This document shows positions 33,251-41,763 of a stretch of 64,000 bases of DNA, in pieces. Source of the stretch: Eublepharis macularius. Its lineage: Eukaryota; Chordata; Lepidosauria; Squamata; Eublepharidae. The position numbers and the translations under genes are program-made. The stretch lies in the NCBI RefSeq assembly GCF_028583425.1, contig NC_072801.1, forward strand, positions 20,418,001 through 20,482,000, given 5' to 3'. Under the pieces are notes generated by a model, which saw only the letters and a program-made list of their open reading frames with translations, did no database searches and had not been told where the DNA came from. Position 1 is the first letter of the stretch. Every line of letters begins with the position of its first letter.

Positions 33251-34200
33251 GATTTTTACTGTGCAGTCTGTGGTAATGGACATGATATGGGGTTGTATGG
33301 TCAATTTTGGGTGACCCTATGTAAAAATCCAGAGGCTCCATGAGGATTTGCCTTGGAACAATGTTTATGAAGATCTGTGCCTTGGAACAATGTTTATGCA
33401 CTGTGGCAGCGCCATGCAGTGGTGGATTCATGATTTTTTTTTTTGCTGCAAACTATGCTTATGGGAATGACATGGCATTATATGGTGAGTCTGGGGTGAC
33501 CCAATGTACAAATCCTGAGGATCCATCAGGATGTGTACCTCGAACCCATGTTCTTGCACCATTGCAGCCCAATGAAGCAGTGGGTACATGGTTTTTGTGG
33601 TTCAGTCTGTCTGTGGATATGGACATAATGTGGGATTGCATGGTGCATTTGGGGTAAAAATTCAGAGGATCCATGAGGATCCATGCTTTTGAAGTACATT
33701 TTTGTCCTGTGTCTGTGCCACAAAGCAATAGGTGCATGATTTTTATGGTGCAGTCTGTGGTAATGGGCATGATATGGGGTTGTATGGTCAATTTTGGGTG
33801 ACCCTGGCTGTTTCCACACTACTTACCTTCATCCGGAACGCTGTGGAACGTTGCGAAAAAAACATGGAAGATAGCATCTTCTCGCGTGAGTTTTGTGCGG
33901 TGTCGCGCAAAACTCATGCAAGAAGATGCTATCGTCTGCGTTTTTTCTGCAATGTTCTGCAGCGTTCCGGATAAAGGTAAGTAGCATGGAAACGGCCCCT
34001 ATGTAAAAATCCAGAGGCTCCATGAGGATCTGTGCTTTTGAAGCACATTTTCTCGCCATGGCAGTGCCACCGCGGATTGGTGGGTGCCTGGTTGTTTTGG
34101 TGTGGTCTGTAGACTAGGACATGATCTATAATATGATAGCTTTTTTGTTTTGTTTCAATATAAAAATCATATGAGGATCCATTTAAAATCATATGGGTCC
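33251..34200 (+). repeat. tandem array, five units of about 150-180 bp
   Basis: Units start near 33251, 33432, 33591, 33738 and 34091. Each has a form of TTTTTATGGTGCAGTCTGTG, then GGACATGATATGGGGTTGTA, AAAATCCAGAGGCTCCATGA, and a closing GCAGTGCCAC…GGTGCATG. Units 1 and 4 are closest to each other. Unit 4 carries a palindromic DNA element at 33806-33997. The last unit is incomplete. Confidence 0.8.
33806..33997. mobile_element. palindromic DNA element, GGCTGTTTCCACAC ends
   Basis: Ends GGCTGTTTCCACACTACTTA and CATGGAAACGGCC with duplication CCT (33803-33805 and 33998-34000). Unit 1 of the surrounding array (33309-33325, GGGTGACCCTATGTAAA) shows the same site without insertion. Arms mirror over nearly the full 192 bp, with GAGTTTTGTGCGGTGTCGCG near the centre. 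Confidence 0.9.
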
Positions 34201-34990
34201 GATTTTTACCCACTCCCCAAGCTTTCCAGCGCCCTCCCCAACCACACATGGGCAGTGCATCTCCTGCCTGTAGGAAGTCTCCAATTAGCGCCTGATGGGG
34301 ATTTGCCCACCACGTGTTCCTGGCCCTGATTCCCCTCTGCAATGGTAGGTGTGTGACTATTAGGCTAGAAGCATCTTTTTAAAATGAGCTACCAGCACTG
34401 ACACTGCGGTGTGCTTATCTGCGGCTCAAATTCTGTTGCTTCTTCAACAGCAGGATTGATAGCTCAACAGGATTTTATTCCCTAAGTAAATGGCACAAGG
34501 GGGGATTTACTTGCGAGCAGGCTACGAGGTTGCAAGTGGATTGCAGCCAGATCTTATACACACTTACTTGGAAGGAAGCCCCCCTCTGCTCCTTCCAAAT
34601 CGGGGAACTGCAGAGGGCAGATTGATGCCTCGACTGGAGGAATGTTTCTGTATTCAAAGGACAGATAAGCAGAAGTGGAATGTGTATTTATTTTATTTAA
34701 CTCCTTACTTATTCAGAAGTAATGGCCTTGAATTATCCCCAGCGTGCCATCCAATCACAGGTACCTCTGGAAAGGTCTTACCGTGTTCAATGTTTATCCC
34801 CAAAACAGTGTGGGGATGGGTTTACAGACCAAGCGCTTAACGCTGCAACCTTAACTGTAGAAAGCACACTGACTTCAGTAGGGCTTGCTTCCGAGTAAAA
34901 CTCCATCGGACATAAACCCATTTTATGCCACACCGAGCAAGACTTGAGAGGCTTCAAGCATTTGAGGTGTAATGAAATGGTTACCAGGGG
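34201..34990. other. non-genic stretch
   Basis: No gene, RNA or clear repeat recognised. Confidence 0.5.
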
Positions 34991-35089
34991 TGAAATGAGT
35001 GCCAGTTGCTGTTAATCTGCCTTTAAAGAAAGGGGAGGAAATGTTCCCCATGAGGTCTGATGGGCTGTGGGGCCAGGGAGAGTCCTGCA

Positions 35090-36010
35090 GGAATCTTGGT
35101 GTGGGACGCCCTTCTTCCTGGACTACAACTCCCAGCTGCCCTGGGCCAAGAAAGGGCGGGAACAATAAGAGGTGGAGCCGGAATGGAGAGACTCAGCCTA
35201 TCCTGAAGGAAAAGAGTTAGAGCAGAACCACAAGTGACAAAAGGCACAGATTGGACACTGGTCAGCTTCCCTCAAGTTTTGATGGGAAATGTAGGCAGCT
35301 TGGCAGAATGTTGGACAAGTGACAGTTGAAAAGTCCATTGGACAGCAGTCAGAGAGCCAAGCTGCAAGACTAGGATGCCTACATTTCCCATCAAAACTTG
35401 AGGGAAGCTGACAAGTGTCCAATCTGTGCCTTTTGTCACTTGTGGTTCTGCTCTTAGTTAGTCTCCTTCTTAGTTGAAGAAGGAGAGGCTCCTGCTGCGG
35501 GCTGAAACTCGGGTGCCTGGGCCCTAAATGTGGAGGGCCTTGGAGGCAGCAGAAAGGAAGTAAAGGGTGAACCTTCCCTCAGACCACCCGCCCCCCTTAA
35601 GGTAGAGGAGGGAACAGTGTGGTAGGGAAAGCAGACGGTGGTTCTCTTCAGTTTGATTTTCTGCCCTATGAGTTCTGAACGGGGTGGGGTGGGGTCTACC
35701 CCAATGTGTTGTGCCTTTACCTGCTTTGTATGTAGTGCTCTGTATATAGTTATTAAATTATACTTTTTTGGAATATAAAGGACCTTGTGGTGCTCTGACT
35801 ACGTAAGCTCTCCCACTTGGCATGCTACAGGAAGGGAGGGAGCCCAGGAGAACTGATCAGGCCAGACCTTGGTGGGTTGCCAATTCTCCAGGGCCCACCC
35901 AAAGATTGGGGAATTCACTTCCCAGTAAGGAACCTCAGCCAGAGGGGTCTCACTGCCCCTCAGTCAGGTGGTGTACAATTCAGTGAGTGGTGGCAGCGAC
36001 GAAAGTGAGC
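35090..36010 (+). other. possible fossil LTR of a retroelement
   Basis: GGACTACAACTCCCAGCTGC, TATATAGTTATTAAATTATA and, at the right, GAGTGGTGGCAGCGACGAAA look like parts of a Gypsy-type LTR followed by its leader (pattern memory only). No internal coding region is seen, and no terminal duplication was found. If real it is a solitary, broken and old fossil. It is interrupted by the element at 35220-35453. Confidence 0.3.
35220..35453. mobile_element. Harbinger-like MITE, GAGCAGAACCACAAGTG ends
   Basis: Ends GAGCAGAACCACAAGTGAC and GTCACTTGTGGTTCTGCTC with 3-bp duplication TTA (35217-35219 and 35454-35456). The arms share CCTCAAGTTTTGATGGGAAA with 25024 and 62396. Terminal bases differ from GAGCCAAGC in both ends together. 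Confidence 0.85.
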
Positions 36011-36891
36011 CACACCCACCAGGGACGGTGGGAGGTGGATAGCGGGGCAAGCAGGCCATTGACGGTGGCTCAGTTGCCCGGACTGAGAGCCAGCGCCCGT
36101 TCCGCCACATGAGGATTGCACATTCTACTTTGAAAAAAATACATATCTTTCCAATTTTCGGTTTGGCTTATTTATTTTCTGAACTCAGAATGGTGAACAG
36201 TAATATGCAAAAATTGCCCGCCCATCCTGGGAAGTCACCTTGCAAATAAGAATGAAGACAGGCCAGCTGTGTTCCCGTGACTATCTAACTCGCAATACTA
36301 AGTCCTATGAATGCAGCTTCTACTGAATCTAACCATTGGTCCATTTAACCCTGTGCTATATACTCCTGGCTATGCAACATGTGCAGCTGTTATGTAATTT
36401 TTGACTTTGTGTGGAAGGAGGGATTTCTTCATTAGGGTCAGATGTTCCGAGAACTATAATTCCCAGCGTACACTGGGAAGGGAGGAATAATACAATTCCA
36501 TTGACCTCTGTGTGTATTTGTGCGTGCACTCCTGCTCGTTTGTTTATTTTAGCAACACTTTTAGCAACATGGGGGCTGATTCAGAAGTTACTCTATATCC
36601 TTCTCTGCCCCGTACCTACTCAGCTATGTAGATTATTTGTAAGCAATCTCAATGCTCTTAATAAATTCGACAACTTTATCTTGTTGGGCATAGTCTTTTC
36701 CCCAAATGCTTAAAAGGGTCTCCCTAATGAGGATAGGGGCTACTTATTCAGAGATATACCTGTTCTTTTGCAGCCAACAGACTCTGTTATGACAATTAAA
36801 ATAACAACTCAGATTCTATATCCTGGCCTTTTGATCCCAGTGTTCACAGATTATTTTCCTCCTCCATATCTGGGTGTGCATGTGTGTGTAT
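36011..36891. other. non-genic stretch
   Basis: Nothing recognised apart from possible leader sequence next to the putative LTR. Confidence 0.45.
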
Positions 36892-36899
36892 ACCCAGAT

Positions 36900-37350
36900 T
36901 AGGCTTGCCAGTCTCCAGGTGATCAATACTACAAACAGTCCTATGTCATAAACAGTATCACTCTTAAGGGCTTCCCTTAAGAGTGATACTGTTTATGACA
37001 TAGGACTGTTTGTAGTATTGATTGTATAATTTACTCTGATAGACTTGTTCTAAATACACCTTTTGATATTTTCCTAGTTAGTCGGTCACGGCTTATGTTC
37101 TTTCGTTTCTATCACGTGGCTCTCTCTTTGGGGCTTATCTTAGTCTCCAGGTGATAGCTGGAGATCTTCCGGAATTACAACTGATCTCCAGGCAATAAAG
37201 ATCAGTTCCCCTGGAGAAAATGGCTGCTTTGAAGGGTGAACTCTATAGAATTATACCTCTCTGAGGCCCTTCCCCTCACCAAACCCCATCCTCTTCAGGC
37301 TCTGCCCCCCAAATCTCCAGGAATTTTCCAACCTGAACCTGGCAACCCTA
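36900..37350 (+). mobile_element. TAGGGTTGCC-family hAT-like MITE carrying a retro-insert
   Basis: Duplication ACCCAGAT (36892-36899 and 37351-37358) surrounds TAGGCTTGCCAGTCTCCAGG and CCTGGCAACCCTA. The family sequence breaks after AGTCTCCAGGTGAT and resumes with a second copy of the same 14 bases at 37142. Confidence 0.9.
36924..37141 (-). mobile_element. retro-insert with a perfect 47-bp snap-back hairpin
   Basis: Target duplication AGTCTCCAGGTGAT (14 bp, 36910-36923 and 37142-37155). Positions 36924-36970 and 36974-37020 are exact inverse complements, separated by CTT; pairing runs two bases into the target. The rest (37021-37141) is single-copy in this window: GATAAGCCCCAAAGAGAGAG on the minus strand. 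No poly(A) and no recognised family. The duplication length points to LINE machinery; the hairpin suggests the cDNA folded back and was copied on itself. Confidence 0.8.
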
Positions 37351-37399
37351 ACCCAGATGTGTGTGTCTTTTGACTACAGATTCATTTCTTACATCTAAC

Positions 37400-37716
37400 C
37401 AGGGCTTTTTTTCTGGGAAAAGAGGTGGTGGAATTCAGTGATGGAACCCAGGACCGCACAATGATGTCACTTTGGGTCAGCTGGAACAAGGGGGGAGTTT
37501 TTTAAAGTTTAAATCGCCCTTGGCGAAAATGGTCACATGGCTGGTGGCCCCACCACCTGATAGAGGGGAGTTTATATTGCCCTCCGTGCTGCTGCATGGA
37601 GAGCAATCTAAACTCCCCTCTGTCTGGAGATCAGGAGGTGGAGCCACTGGCCATGTGACCATTTTCAAGAGGTGCCGGAACGCTGTTCCACCGCATTCCT
37701 GCTGAAAAAAGCCCTG
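37400..37716. mobile_element. hAT-like MITE, CAGGGCTTTTTTTC family, hairpin core
   Basis: Duplication CATCTAAC / CATCTAAT (37392-37399 and 37717-37724). The left arm carries ACCGCACAATGATGTCACTT and GGGTCAGCTGGAACAAGGGG, also seen at 54378 and 63715. The core is the AACTCCCCTCTGTCTGGAGA hairpin. Confidence 0.92.
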
Positions 37717-37724
37717 CATCTAAT

Positions 37725-38401
37725 GAAATGGGATGAACCCATAAATGCTGGTGGCACAACCAATCTTTTAGTGTTAAGGTGTCACACAAGTCCTTTCTCA
37801 ATTGTCTAAGCAGTTGAGAACCAATAATAAAATATAAACCAGTGAATTATCAGTCTGGGAATCCAAATTCATGACAAAACCCACCAATGCATCCTTGTAC
37901 AAGCAAACTAGAAATGGGAGAAAACAATCTGTTAAGTTTCTATAATGCATCTAACAGTTCTAATTCACGGTTTGTGCTGCTTGCTCTTCTCAGTCTGAAG
38001 TGATTTTGGTTTCAGAACATCTTTTCAAAGGGAAAAAAAGAAAAAAAGTTCTATTTGGGAGGCTCCAGGAGATCACAGCTTCCGTTCAACACTTCAAGAG
38101 AAAAGAAGACTTTCTCTTGGACGCAAATGTAGCTTGTTTCTGGCTCAGGGAACTATAGTTTTGTGATGGGCCAAGTCAGAAGGCCTTACAAACTCTTGAG
38201 AGGGAATTTAGGATGAATTTGTTTGATCTTTTCTAAAGGGCCCGACCAAACTCATTAAGGCCTGTTATTTCTTCTTGCAATTGGCTCAGTTGCTGCTTCT
38301 GCTAAAATGGACACACCAAGACTGGATTGGAATTCATCCCTACCACAGTACCATTGCTTACCCAGGTATTTTAACTAGAGGACAGGATGCAAGCCACCCA
38401 T
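37725..38401. other. non-genic stretch
   Basis: Nothing recognised. Confidence 0.5.
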
Positions 38402-38409
38402 CCTCAAAG

Positions 38410-38628
38410 TAGGGTTGCCAGCTCCAAGTTTGGAAATTCCTGGAGATTTTGGAGATGGAGCCTGGAGAAGTTGGGGTTTGGGGAGGGGAAGAACCTCCGC
38501 AGGGTATAAATCCATACAGTCTACCCACCAAAGCAGCTATTTTCTCCAGGGGAACTGAGCTCTGTGACCTGGAGATCAGTTGTAATTCTGCAAGATCTCC
38601 AGCCACCATCTGGAAGCTGGCAACCCTA
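38410..38628 (-). mobile_element. TAGGGTTGCC-family hAT-like MITE
   Basis: Duplication CCTCAAAG / CCCCAAAG (38402-38409 and 38629-38636) around TAGGGTTGCCAGCTCCAAG and GCTGGCAACCCTA. Confidence 0.9.
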
Positions 38629-38714
38629 CCCCAAAGGCACCTACTCTGTATGCTAATGAGAACCTGTGTGGTAGTGCAGCAGATTACAAGAGACAAGTCC
38701 TAGGTTCAAAGCCT

Positions 38715-39326
38715 GGCCCTAACACTCACTGGGTGGGTGTGTGGCACTCATTCTGCCTCAGGCTAGCCTACCTCACAGGGTTATCTTGAGGAGAAAGAGG
38801 GGAGAGGCCTTGCTCAGCCATGAAACTGGTGAGTGTGTCACCCTACCTCAGCATGGCGTATCTCACCTGAGGAAACAAGAGGATTGCCAGCTCCTAGTTA
38901 AATTCATGGAGGTTAAGGGGGTAGAGCCTGGAGAGAGGGCCTCAGCAGGGTATAATATCATAGGGTCCACTCTCCAAAGCAGCCATTTTTTTCCAGGGAA
39001 ACTGATCTCTGTTGCCTGGAGATTAATCACAATTCTGGGAAATCTCCAGCTATGACCTGGATGCTGGCAACCCTAACAAAGGTCTTGCTCAGTCATAAAA
39101 CTCATTGGATGATTTTTAGCCAGATACTGTTCCTTAGCTTGGCCTACCTCACAGGGTTGTCCTGAGGAGACAATGAAGAAGAGAGGCCCCGCTCAGCCAT
39201 AAAACGTACTGGTTGATTTTTTAGCTAGCGACTTAGCTTGGCCTACCTCACAGGATGTCCTGGGAGCCAGTAGGGAAGAGATGCCTTGCTTAGCCATTAA
39301 ACTCACTGGGTGATCTTTGGCTAACC
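38715..39326 (+). repeat. tandem duplications of a SINE tail, ~100-bp units
   Basis: Units open with CTCAGCCAT(G/A)AAAC-like sequence at about 38814, 39090 and 39196, and with CTTAGCCATTAAACTCACTG at 39288. They contain GCTTGGCCTACCTCACAGG, the 3' part of the GTAGTGGTTAAG-type SINE. One unit is interrupted by the MITE at about 38880-39076. Confidence 0.7.
38880..39076 (-). mobile_element. TAGGGTTGCC-family hAT-like MITE, diverged
   Basis: AGGATTGCCAGCTCCTAGTT to ATGCTGGCAACCCTA in family order. Flanks AAACAAG and AACAAAG are only a weak match. Confidence 0.75.
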
Positions 39327-39543
39327 TAGGGTTGCCAGCTCTAGGTTAGGAAATACCTGGAAGTTTGGGGATGGAGACTGTGGAGGGTGGAGACTGGGGA
39401 GGAAAAGGACCTCAGTGGGCTATAATGCCATAGAGTCCACCCTCCAAAGCAGCCATTTTCTCCAGGGGAACTGATCTCTGTCATTTAGAGATCAGTTGTA
39501 CTCCCAAGAGATCTCCAGGCTCCAACTGGAGGCTGGTAGCCCA
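39327..39543 (-). mobile_element. TAGGGTTGCC-family hAT-like MITE
   Basis: TAGGGTTGCCAGCTCTAGG to GAGGCTGGTAGCCCA; body CACCCTCCAAAGCAGCCATT. The duplication is decayed. It ends about 400 bp before the ANKS4B start codon. Confidence 0.8.
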
Positions 39544-39752
39544 TGGCCAGCCACACTACCTCAGCCTGGTCTACCTCACCTATTTTCCTCCGTCAGTCAA
39601 GCATTGGAAAGCCTGAAACCAGGTGCAAGGCAGATTAGAAATAAAATAAATAATGATACATCTGCTTGCTGGTGCAGGGTGCAGTGGGAGGTTCATCATA
39701 GCTGCACGTAATCTAAAACAGACAATGACACATGGAATAATAGGAACGCTGA

Positions 39753-39856
39753 TTTATGAAGCATAAACCATTCCTTGCCAGGAGGCTAATGCCAGCGACC
39801 TTTGCCTCCTCATTTCTGCTCCAGCTGGCACCTCTATTTTGTAATCATTAATTAAC
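39753..39856 (+). promoter_or_regulatory. candidate ANKS4B proximal promoter with HNF4-, CDX- and HNF1-like sites
   Basis: Within 190 bp before the start codon lie GATTTATGAAG (CDX-like), CGACCTTTGCCT at 39796-39807 (reverse AGGCAAAGGTCG, close to an HNF4 direct repeat) and AATCATTAATTAAC ending at 39856 (HNF1-like; one half-site perfect). Human and mouse ANKS4B are expressed in gut, liver and kidney and the gene is a reported HNF4A target (literature knowledge). The sites are matches by eye only. Confidence 0.4.
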
Positions 39857-39941
39857 TCTGTGTGTTGCGGAAGCGTGTGGAGGTTGAGTTCAGTTGCCAC
39901 TCTGCGTGAAAAGACGATTCTGCCTCAGGGAGTGCTGAAAG

Positions 39942-40105
39942 ATGTCCACCCGGTACCACCAGGCAGCCATGGACGGCAACCTGGAATTGCTGAAAGAAGC
40001 CACTCGAAAAGATCTCAACACGGCTGACACAGATGGGATGACACCCACCTTGTTGGCTGCTTATCACGGACACCTGGAGGCAGTGGAGGTCATTTGCCGA
40101 AGAGG
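39942..40105 (+). CDS. ANKS4B: ANKS4B exon 1 (first ankyrin region)
   Basis: Starts [20 protein letters not shown], nearly the same opening as human ANKS4B, and continues through [20 protein letters not shown], a canonical ankyrin repeat. The ATG has A at -3. The exon is 54 codons plus two bases (GG), ending at a GTGAGT donor at 40106. Phase 2 joins exactly to the acceptor at 45001-45002, making the RGGDPDKCD junction found in the family. Confidence 0.95.
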
Positions 40106-40436
40106 GTGAGTTTGGGGCCAAAATATAAGGGAGAAATTGAAAGCCTGGAAATATTAACCTTTCTTCCTTTTTTTTTTTAAATTGTTTTGAGATTGGAAGA
40201 GACGATCTTCGTAAAATAACACCACTGGAGACAGTCACAGTTGTATATTATGTTGACTAGACTAGGCCTTGACCCCATTCCCCCTTCTGGAAGGAAATTC
40301 ACATTTCTTTAATTGAATTGAGGGGTGAGGAGGTTATTCCTTCTAACAAAGATAGTATGTCATTGGGCAGGTATCCTGTCTCTCTTCATGATATACCAGA
40401 GGGCCTTCTGATCTCTCCCATATTATGGAGAGAAGG

Positions 40437-40665
40437 TAGGGTTGCCAGCCTCCAGGTGGTGGCTGGAGATCTCCTGGAATTACATCTGGTCTCCAGGCCA
40501 CAGAGATCAGTTCACCTGGAGAAAATGGCTACTTTGGGGGTGGACTCTATGGAATCATGCCATGCCAAGTTCTCTTCATTTCCCAAACCCCACTTTCTCC
40601 AGGTTTCTCCAGGTTTCACCCCCCCAGATCTCCAGGAATTTCCCAACTTGGAGCTGGAAACCCTA
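40437..40665 (+). mobile_element. TAGGGTTGCC-family hAT-like MITE, intact
   Basis: Perfect duplication AGAGAAGG (40429-40436 and 40666-40673), ends TAGGGTTGCCAGCCTCC and GGAGCTGGAAACCCTA. It carries a short internal duplication TTTCTCCAGG like the copy at 22123. Confidence 0.92.
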
Positions 40666-40698
40666 AGAGAAGGCCACGCATACTAGGGATACATAAAG

Positions 40699-40905
40699 AT
40701 AGAGTGATATAGTGGTTAAAGTGCTAGGCCAGGATCTGGAAGACTGGGGTTCGGATCTCTGCCATAGAAGCTCATTAGGTGCCCTTAAGCCAATCGCACC
40801 CTCTCAGCCTAACACACCTCACAAGGTTGTTGTTATGAGTATAAAATAGAAAAGAAAGCCACTTTGGGTCCCAGCTGTGGAGGAAGCTAGTGCATAAATA
40901 CATTT
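40699..40905 (+). mobile_element. GTAGTGGTTAAG-type tRNA SINE
   Basis: GTGATATAGTGGTTAAAGTG (A box region), GGGGTTCGGATCTC (B box), CACCTCACAAGGTTGTTGTT and TTTGGGTCCCAGCTGTGG in SINE order. Confidence 0.75.
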
Positions 40906-41346
40906 TGTTCAGGTTTGTTTCCAGCTTGTTTTGTTTTTTTAATATTTTATATTCTTTTTCTTTACCACATACATTTTGCCCGTTTGGATCGCCCTTTATT
41001 CATTTCAGTGGGAAATAAGTTTTTTATCTATAACTTTGCTATTTCTATACAGTTAGGACAAAACAGCCAGGGACTGGATCTTGAGGAATCACCCCACCAA
41101 ATTTCAGACAGATAGGAGAAAGCATCCCTGTTCTCTAGGCAATTAAAATTTTTGCCTCCTGAGTACAGGAGCAAGAGTGTTGCAAGAACAAGTTTTCCCT
41201 CCTTTCCAAGGATCTTTAAACGGGAGCGGGAATGTCCCTTTCTAAACAAAAATGGAGCATGCAGGCAGTTTAACGTTCTTCTGAACTGAATCTTAACATC
41301 GGCTTTTGTGTATCCCCCACCCCCACCCCAACTATGCAAGCAAAGC

Positions 41347-41510
41347 ATAGAGTGGCATGGTGGTTGGAGTGACTAAAATCTGAGGGACCCAGTTTGAATC
41401 CCCCTCTACCATGGAAGCATGCTGGGTGACCTTCAGCCATCACTCTTTCTCAATGTAGTCTACCCTGCAGGGTTGTTGTGAGGATAAAGGAAAGAGGAGG
41501 AGGGAGGAAC
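41347..41510 (+). mobile_element. GTAGTGGTTAAG-type tRNA SINE, old
   Basis: GCATAGAGTGGCATGGTGGT, CCCAGTTTGAATCCCC, GGGTGACCTTCAGCCATCAC and CAGGGTTGTTGTGAGGATAA. Confidence 0.7.
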
Positions 41511-41515
41511 AATAT

Positions 41516-41763
41516 TGCCAGTCTGGTGTAGTGGTTAAGAGTGCAGGACTCTAATCTGGAGAACCAGGTTTGATTCCCCCACTCCTCCACTTGAAGCCAG
41601 CTGGGTGACCTTGAGTCAGTCACAGCTTCTAGCTCTCTCAGTCCTTGCAGGGTGTTTTGTTGTGGGGATAATAATGATATACTTTGTAAACCGCTCTGAG
41701 AGGGTGTTAAGTCATCCTGAAGGGTGATATATAAATTGAATGTTGTTATTATTATTATTGTGA
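41516..41763 (+). mobile_element. GTAGTGGTTAAG-type tRNA SINE, near full length
   Basis: Head GCCAGTCTGGTGTAGTGGTT, B box GGTTTGATTCCCCC, middle CCAGCTGGGTGACCTTGAGT and 3' end ATATAAATTGAATGTTG followed by a TTA-repeat tail. Best copy in the window and reference for the others. Confidence 0.85.

Noticed and set aside
35090-36010. Intact retrovirus or LTR element
   Set aside because: Only a possible solitary LTR-like stretch without coding region; kept as a low-confidence fossil.
7043-39700. ZP2 or another syntenic gene between the receptor and ANKS4B
   Set aside because: ZP2 neighbours ANKS4B in human, but no zona-pellucida-type exon was recognised here; small exons cannot be excluded by eye.
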